Origin: an uncultured Collinsella sp.
GTDB lineage: Bacteria; Actinomycetota; Coriobacteriia; Coriobacteriales; Coriobacteriaceae
Direction: 5' to 3'
Length of the DNA stretch: 8,142 nt
NCBI GenBank assembly: GCA_902474645.1
Contig: CABRWN010000097.1
Span: forward strand, 1 to 8,142
Shown here: positions 6,484 to 8,142 of the stretch, piece by piece
Layout of the letters: every line of letters starts with the position of its first letter
Numbering within the stretch: the first letter of the stretch is position 1
Notes under the pieces: generated by a model
Seen by the model: the letters and a program-made list of their open reading frames with translations, nothing else
The model's database searches: none
What the model was told of the DNA's origin: nothing
Position numbers and translations under genes: made by a program

Positions 6484-6651
6484 CTATTCGGCCGCGTACT
6501 CCTCGCCGGTGATCTCCTTGTACTCGTCGGCGGTAATCCACTTGCACTCGACTGCCTTATGCACTCGTGCCTTGCTCCAAAGAGGTCGGTCGTAGTACTT
6601 CTTGACGAGCGCGAAGTGCTTGGAGTGCTCGTCGGTCTTCTTCGTCGGCAT
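6484..6651 (-). CDS. XkdX family phage protein
   Basis: A 55-residue protein, too short for many gene callers. The core HFALVKKYYDRPLWSKARVH followed by AVECKWITADEYKEITGEEY has the XkdX pattern (VKKYYDxGLW, then a W-ITxEEYxEITGxxY ending), named after the Bacillus PBSX prophage gene. XkdX genes lie at the end of the tail/baseplate module just before holin and amidase, exactly as here; their molecular role is not established. GGAGGTGA sits 7 bases upstream of ATG 6651. The start overlaps the stop of the preceding gene in a TAATG, so the two are translationally coupled. Confidence 0.85.
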   Translation of the reverse strand: MPTKKTDEHSKHFALVKKYYDRPLWSKARVHKAVECKWITADEYKEITGEEYAAE

Positions 6652-6967
6652 TACTGGTCACCTCCGACCGTCATGAGCAGGTAGTCGATGTTTGCCGTGT
6701 TCTGCTCGGTCTGCGTCGGCTGCGACGCCTGCTCGCGCATCTGGTCGAGCAACGCCGACACGTCGAGCTGTCGTAGGCGGCGAGCGCCGCGGTGTAGGCG
6801 AGCTTTCGCGCCTTCCGCTCAGCGTACTCGTCATCGTCGATAACGCCCGCGTCGTGCGCCGCGTCGGGGTCGCCGATCTGCGACAGCAGATCGCGCAGGG
6901 CGTTGACCTCGGCCATGGTGCCATCTTGAAGCTCGTTGGGGCGCGGCGTGTCTTCCTCAGTGTCCAT
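6651..6967 (-). pseudogene. Pre-XkdX tail-region gene with a one-base frameshift
   Basis: From ATG 6967 (AGGAG 7 bases upstream) an acidic protein reads MDTEEDTPRPNELQ and on through a helical stretch to ...LAAYD (residue 66). The frame then turns into Arg/Ser/Cys-rich nonsense that stops at 6671. Moving to the neighbouring frame at about 6765-6769 gives a sensible ending (LDVSALLDQMREQ, then NIDYLLMTVGGDQ) with its TAA overlapping the XkdX start. The intact form would be about 105 residues and lacks one base here, for example one C of a CC pair. Small Asp/Glu-rich proteins ending in a xIDYLLM-like segment are often found just ahead of XkdX in phages. Function is unknown. Two short products by a programmed shift cannot be excluded. 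Confidence 0.7.
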
Positions 6968-7041
6968 GCGGACTCCTCTCTTGTCGGGGAATGTGCCGCC
7001 ATCGTATTAGCGCCGTGAGATTGCCGAGCCGCTTTGATGGG

Positions 7042-7075
7042 CGCAAAGGAAGAAGGCGCGCCGCAGCACGCCTTC
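7042..7075 (-). terminator. Hairpin terminator after the reverse transcriptase
   Basis: On the minus strand GAAGGCGTGC and GCGCGCCTTC form a 10-base stem (one G-U pair) around a TGCG tetraloop (7052-7075). TTCCTTTG follows. The stem is strong but the U-tract is interrupted. It lies about 30 bases after the reverse transcriptase stop and separates that gene from the lysis operon. Confidence 0.55.
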
Positions 7076-7105
7076 GATGCTTCCGTTATTTCGCAGCCGC
7101 TTCGC

Positions 7106-8142
7106 TTAGGCCGCTGCTTTGAGTTGCCGGTTCTCCGCTATTGCGAGGGCTTGCTTCCGCTTGATTCGTCCCTCTGGTTGGCCTGCATTGAGCACCACCC
7201 CCCCCCCCTGCGCGAGATTTCCGAACAGGCTGCGGTACAGCGCGTCCATGGCCCGCACGCTGCGGTGCGCGTCCAGCCGCTTCATGCCTCCGCGCCAGCT
7301 CTGGTAGCTCTGCTCCACCTGCTCGGGGGTCATGATGCCATCGGCGACCATGCGGGCCATCTTCTTGAGCTTGCGGCGCTCCCGCGTTATGGAGTCTCGG
7401 CACGGCTTCACGACTATGCGGCCCGTGTCCGTGTAGAAGATGCGCTTCTTCAGCCATGTGAACCCGCGCGTGAGCTTCACCACGCGGGTCTTGCGCGGGT
7501 TCAGCTCGATGCCCAGCTCGGCGCATTTGCGCTCTATGAGCAGCAGGCACACCTGCAAGTAGTCCTTGGACTCGTGTATCAGGTAGAAGTCGTCCATATA
7601 TCGACCGTAGGCCTCGGGGCGCAGCATCTCGATTACGTAGTGGTCAATGCGGTTGGGGTGCGCGACGGCGCATATCTGGTTCGGCTCGCTGCCCAGCCCC
7701 AGGCCCACATCACCCTGCGCGTCTATCAGGCGGTGCTCCAAGGCGACCACGCGCGGATCTAGCAGCGCGGAGGCCACCTGGTCTTTGACGGGTTGGTGCG
7801 CTATGCGCGCGAAGTAGTCGGAGAAGTCACCGAGCAGTATGTAGCCCTCGCGGCCGTGTCGCCTCCAGTGGTCGGCCAGGTGGCGCTTGAGCAGCTTCAG
7901 GGCGTAGTCGGTGCCGCGCCCCTTTATGTTCGCGGAGTTCGCGGCTATGAGGGTGGGCACGATCGCGGGCACGAGCGCGTTCTGCGACAGCGACTTCTGC
8001 ACCACGCGCTCGGGAAAGTGCACGGCGCTGATGTGGCGCAGCTTGCCGCGCTCCCATAGGTCGAAGCGGATGAAGCCCCGGCATATGTCGCGGCCCTCCA
8101 AAAGGTCGCGGCGGGACAGGACGGCGTTGCGCAGGGAGGCCT
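7106..8142 (-). CDS. Phage reverse transcriptase, DGR-like, 5' end missing
   Basis: An RNA-directed DNA polymerase; the frame is open at the window edge, so the N-terminus lies beyond 8142 and the TTG at 8101 is not a real start. About 344 residues are visible. Recognisable blocks in order: template/primer-side region NSANIKGRGTDYALKLL; motif 3 GDFSDYFARI with the first catalytic Asp; motif 4 GLGLGSEPNQICA; the active site GRYMDDFYLIH (YMDD codons 7589-7600); then GIELNPRKT and the thumb region with RRKLKK. There is no maturase or endonuclease domain, so it is not a group II intron protein. Motif 4 lacks the common QGxxxSP form and resembles the LGxxxSQ of diversity-generating retroelements, with Asn for Ser. 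Phage tail-end location supports that class; a retron or defence RT remains possible. An 11-G run (7198-7208) lies near the 3' end. Confidence 0.85.
   Translation of the reverse strand, partial: ASLRNAVLSRRDLLEGRDICRGFIRFDLWERGKLRHISAVHFPERVVQKSLSQNALVPAIVPTLIAANSANIKGRGTDYALKLLKRHLADHWRRHGREGYILLGDFSDYFARIAHQPVKDQVASALLDPRVVALEHRLIDAQGDVGLGLGSEPNQICAVAHPNRIDHYVIEMLRPEAYGRYMDDFYLIHESKDYLQVCLLLIERKCAELGIELNPRKTRVVKLTRGFTWLKKRIFYTDTGRIVVKPCRDSITRERRKLKKMARMVADGIMTPEQVEQSYQSWRGGMKRLDAHRSVRAMDALYRSLFGNLAQGGGVVLNAGQPEGRIKRKQALAIAENRQLKAAA
7198..7208 (-). repeat. 11-base poly-G tract inside the RT gene
   Basis: Eleven consecutive C on the plus strand are G11 in the coding sense. They encode the Q-G-G-G-V junction between the RT core (ending about FGNLAQ) and a basic 30-residue tail. 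Runs of this length slip readily in replication and are also prone to sequencing error. Confidence 0.9.

Noticed and set aside
6985..7020. A promoter between the reverse transcriptase and the lysis genes (TACGAT as -10 on the minus strand).
   Set aside because: There is no acceptable -35 at 16-18 bases; the best hexamer matches poorly at a 15-base spacing.
6968..7105. A DGR template repeat downstream of the reverse transcriptase.
   Set aside because: The stretch is GC-rich, holds a hairpin, and shows no partial copy elsewhere in the window that I could find by eye.

Overview
The window reads as a piece of a high-GC Gram-positive gut actinobacterium, most likely a Coriobacteriia member such as Collinsella. 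That rests on codon use, the protein types and the style of the phage lysis genes; it is an inference, because no rRNA or marker gene is present. All convincing genes except one insertion-sequence remnant lie on the minus strand, so gene order is best read from right to left.

Left part (about 1-4100) is ordinary chromosome. It holds a membrane-anchored double zinc-ribbon protein (60-1202) and a large P-type cation ATPase of the CtpE-like kind (1333-4065). A 150-base region upstream of the ATPase (about 4066-4235) holds a strong hairpin with a U-tract, a possible promoter, and possibly the host/prophage boundary.

Right part (about 4236-8142) is the late end of a prophage. In transcription order it has a reverse transcriptase cut by the window edge, a hairpin terminator, a small frameshifted tail-region gene, an XkdX-family gene, a membrane-anchored coiled-coil protein, a holin-like protein, an N-acetylmuramoyl-L-alanine amidase with three GWLD-type wall-binding repeats, and a 29-residue single-span membrane peptide. 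The six genes after the reverse transcriptase are packed with tiny gaps or overlaps and look like one lysis/tail-end operon. The reverse transcriptase has a YMDD active site and a motif-4 form (LGxxxNQ) close to that of diversity-generating retroelements. Its position beside tail genes fits that role, but the template repeat, accessory protein and target would lie beyond 8142.

Between the two parts sits a 334-base miniature IS3-family derivative (4252-4585). Both 24-base terminal inverted repeats and a 4-base TAAC target duplication are intact, but inside there is only a short chimeric ORF that keeps the C-terminal end of the transposase. Removing it on paper restores a near-perfect hairpin with a T6 tail, so it landed in the loop of the terminator that ended the phage lysis operon.

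Two prophage genes (the amidase and the pre-XkdX gene) each look one base short near their 3' ends. In the amidase this joins the enzyme in frame to the downstream membrane peptide. The reverse transcriptase carries an 11-G run near its 3' end. These may be real variation or sequence error and deserve a read-level check.
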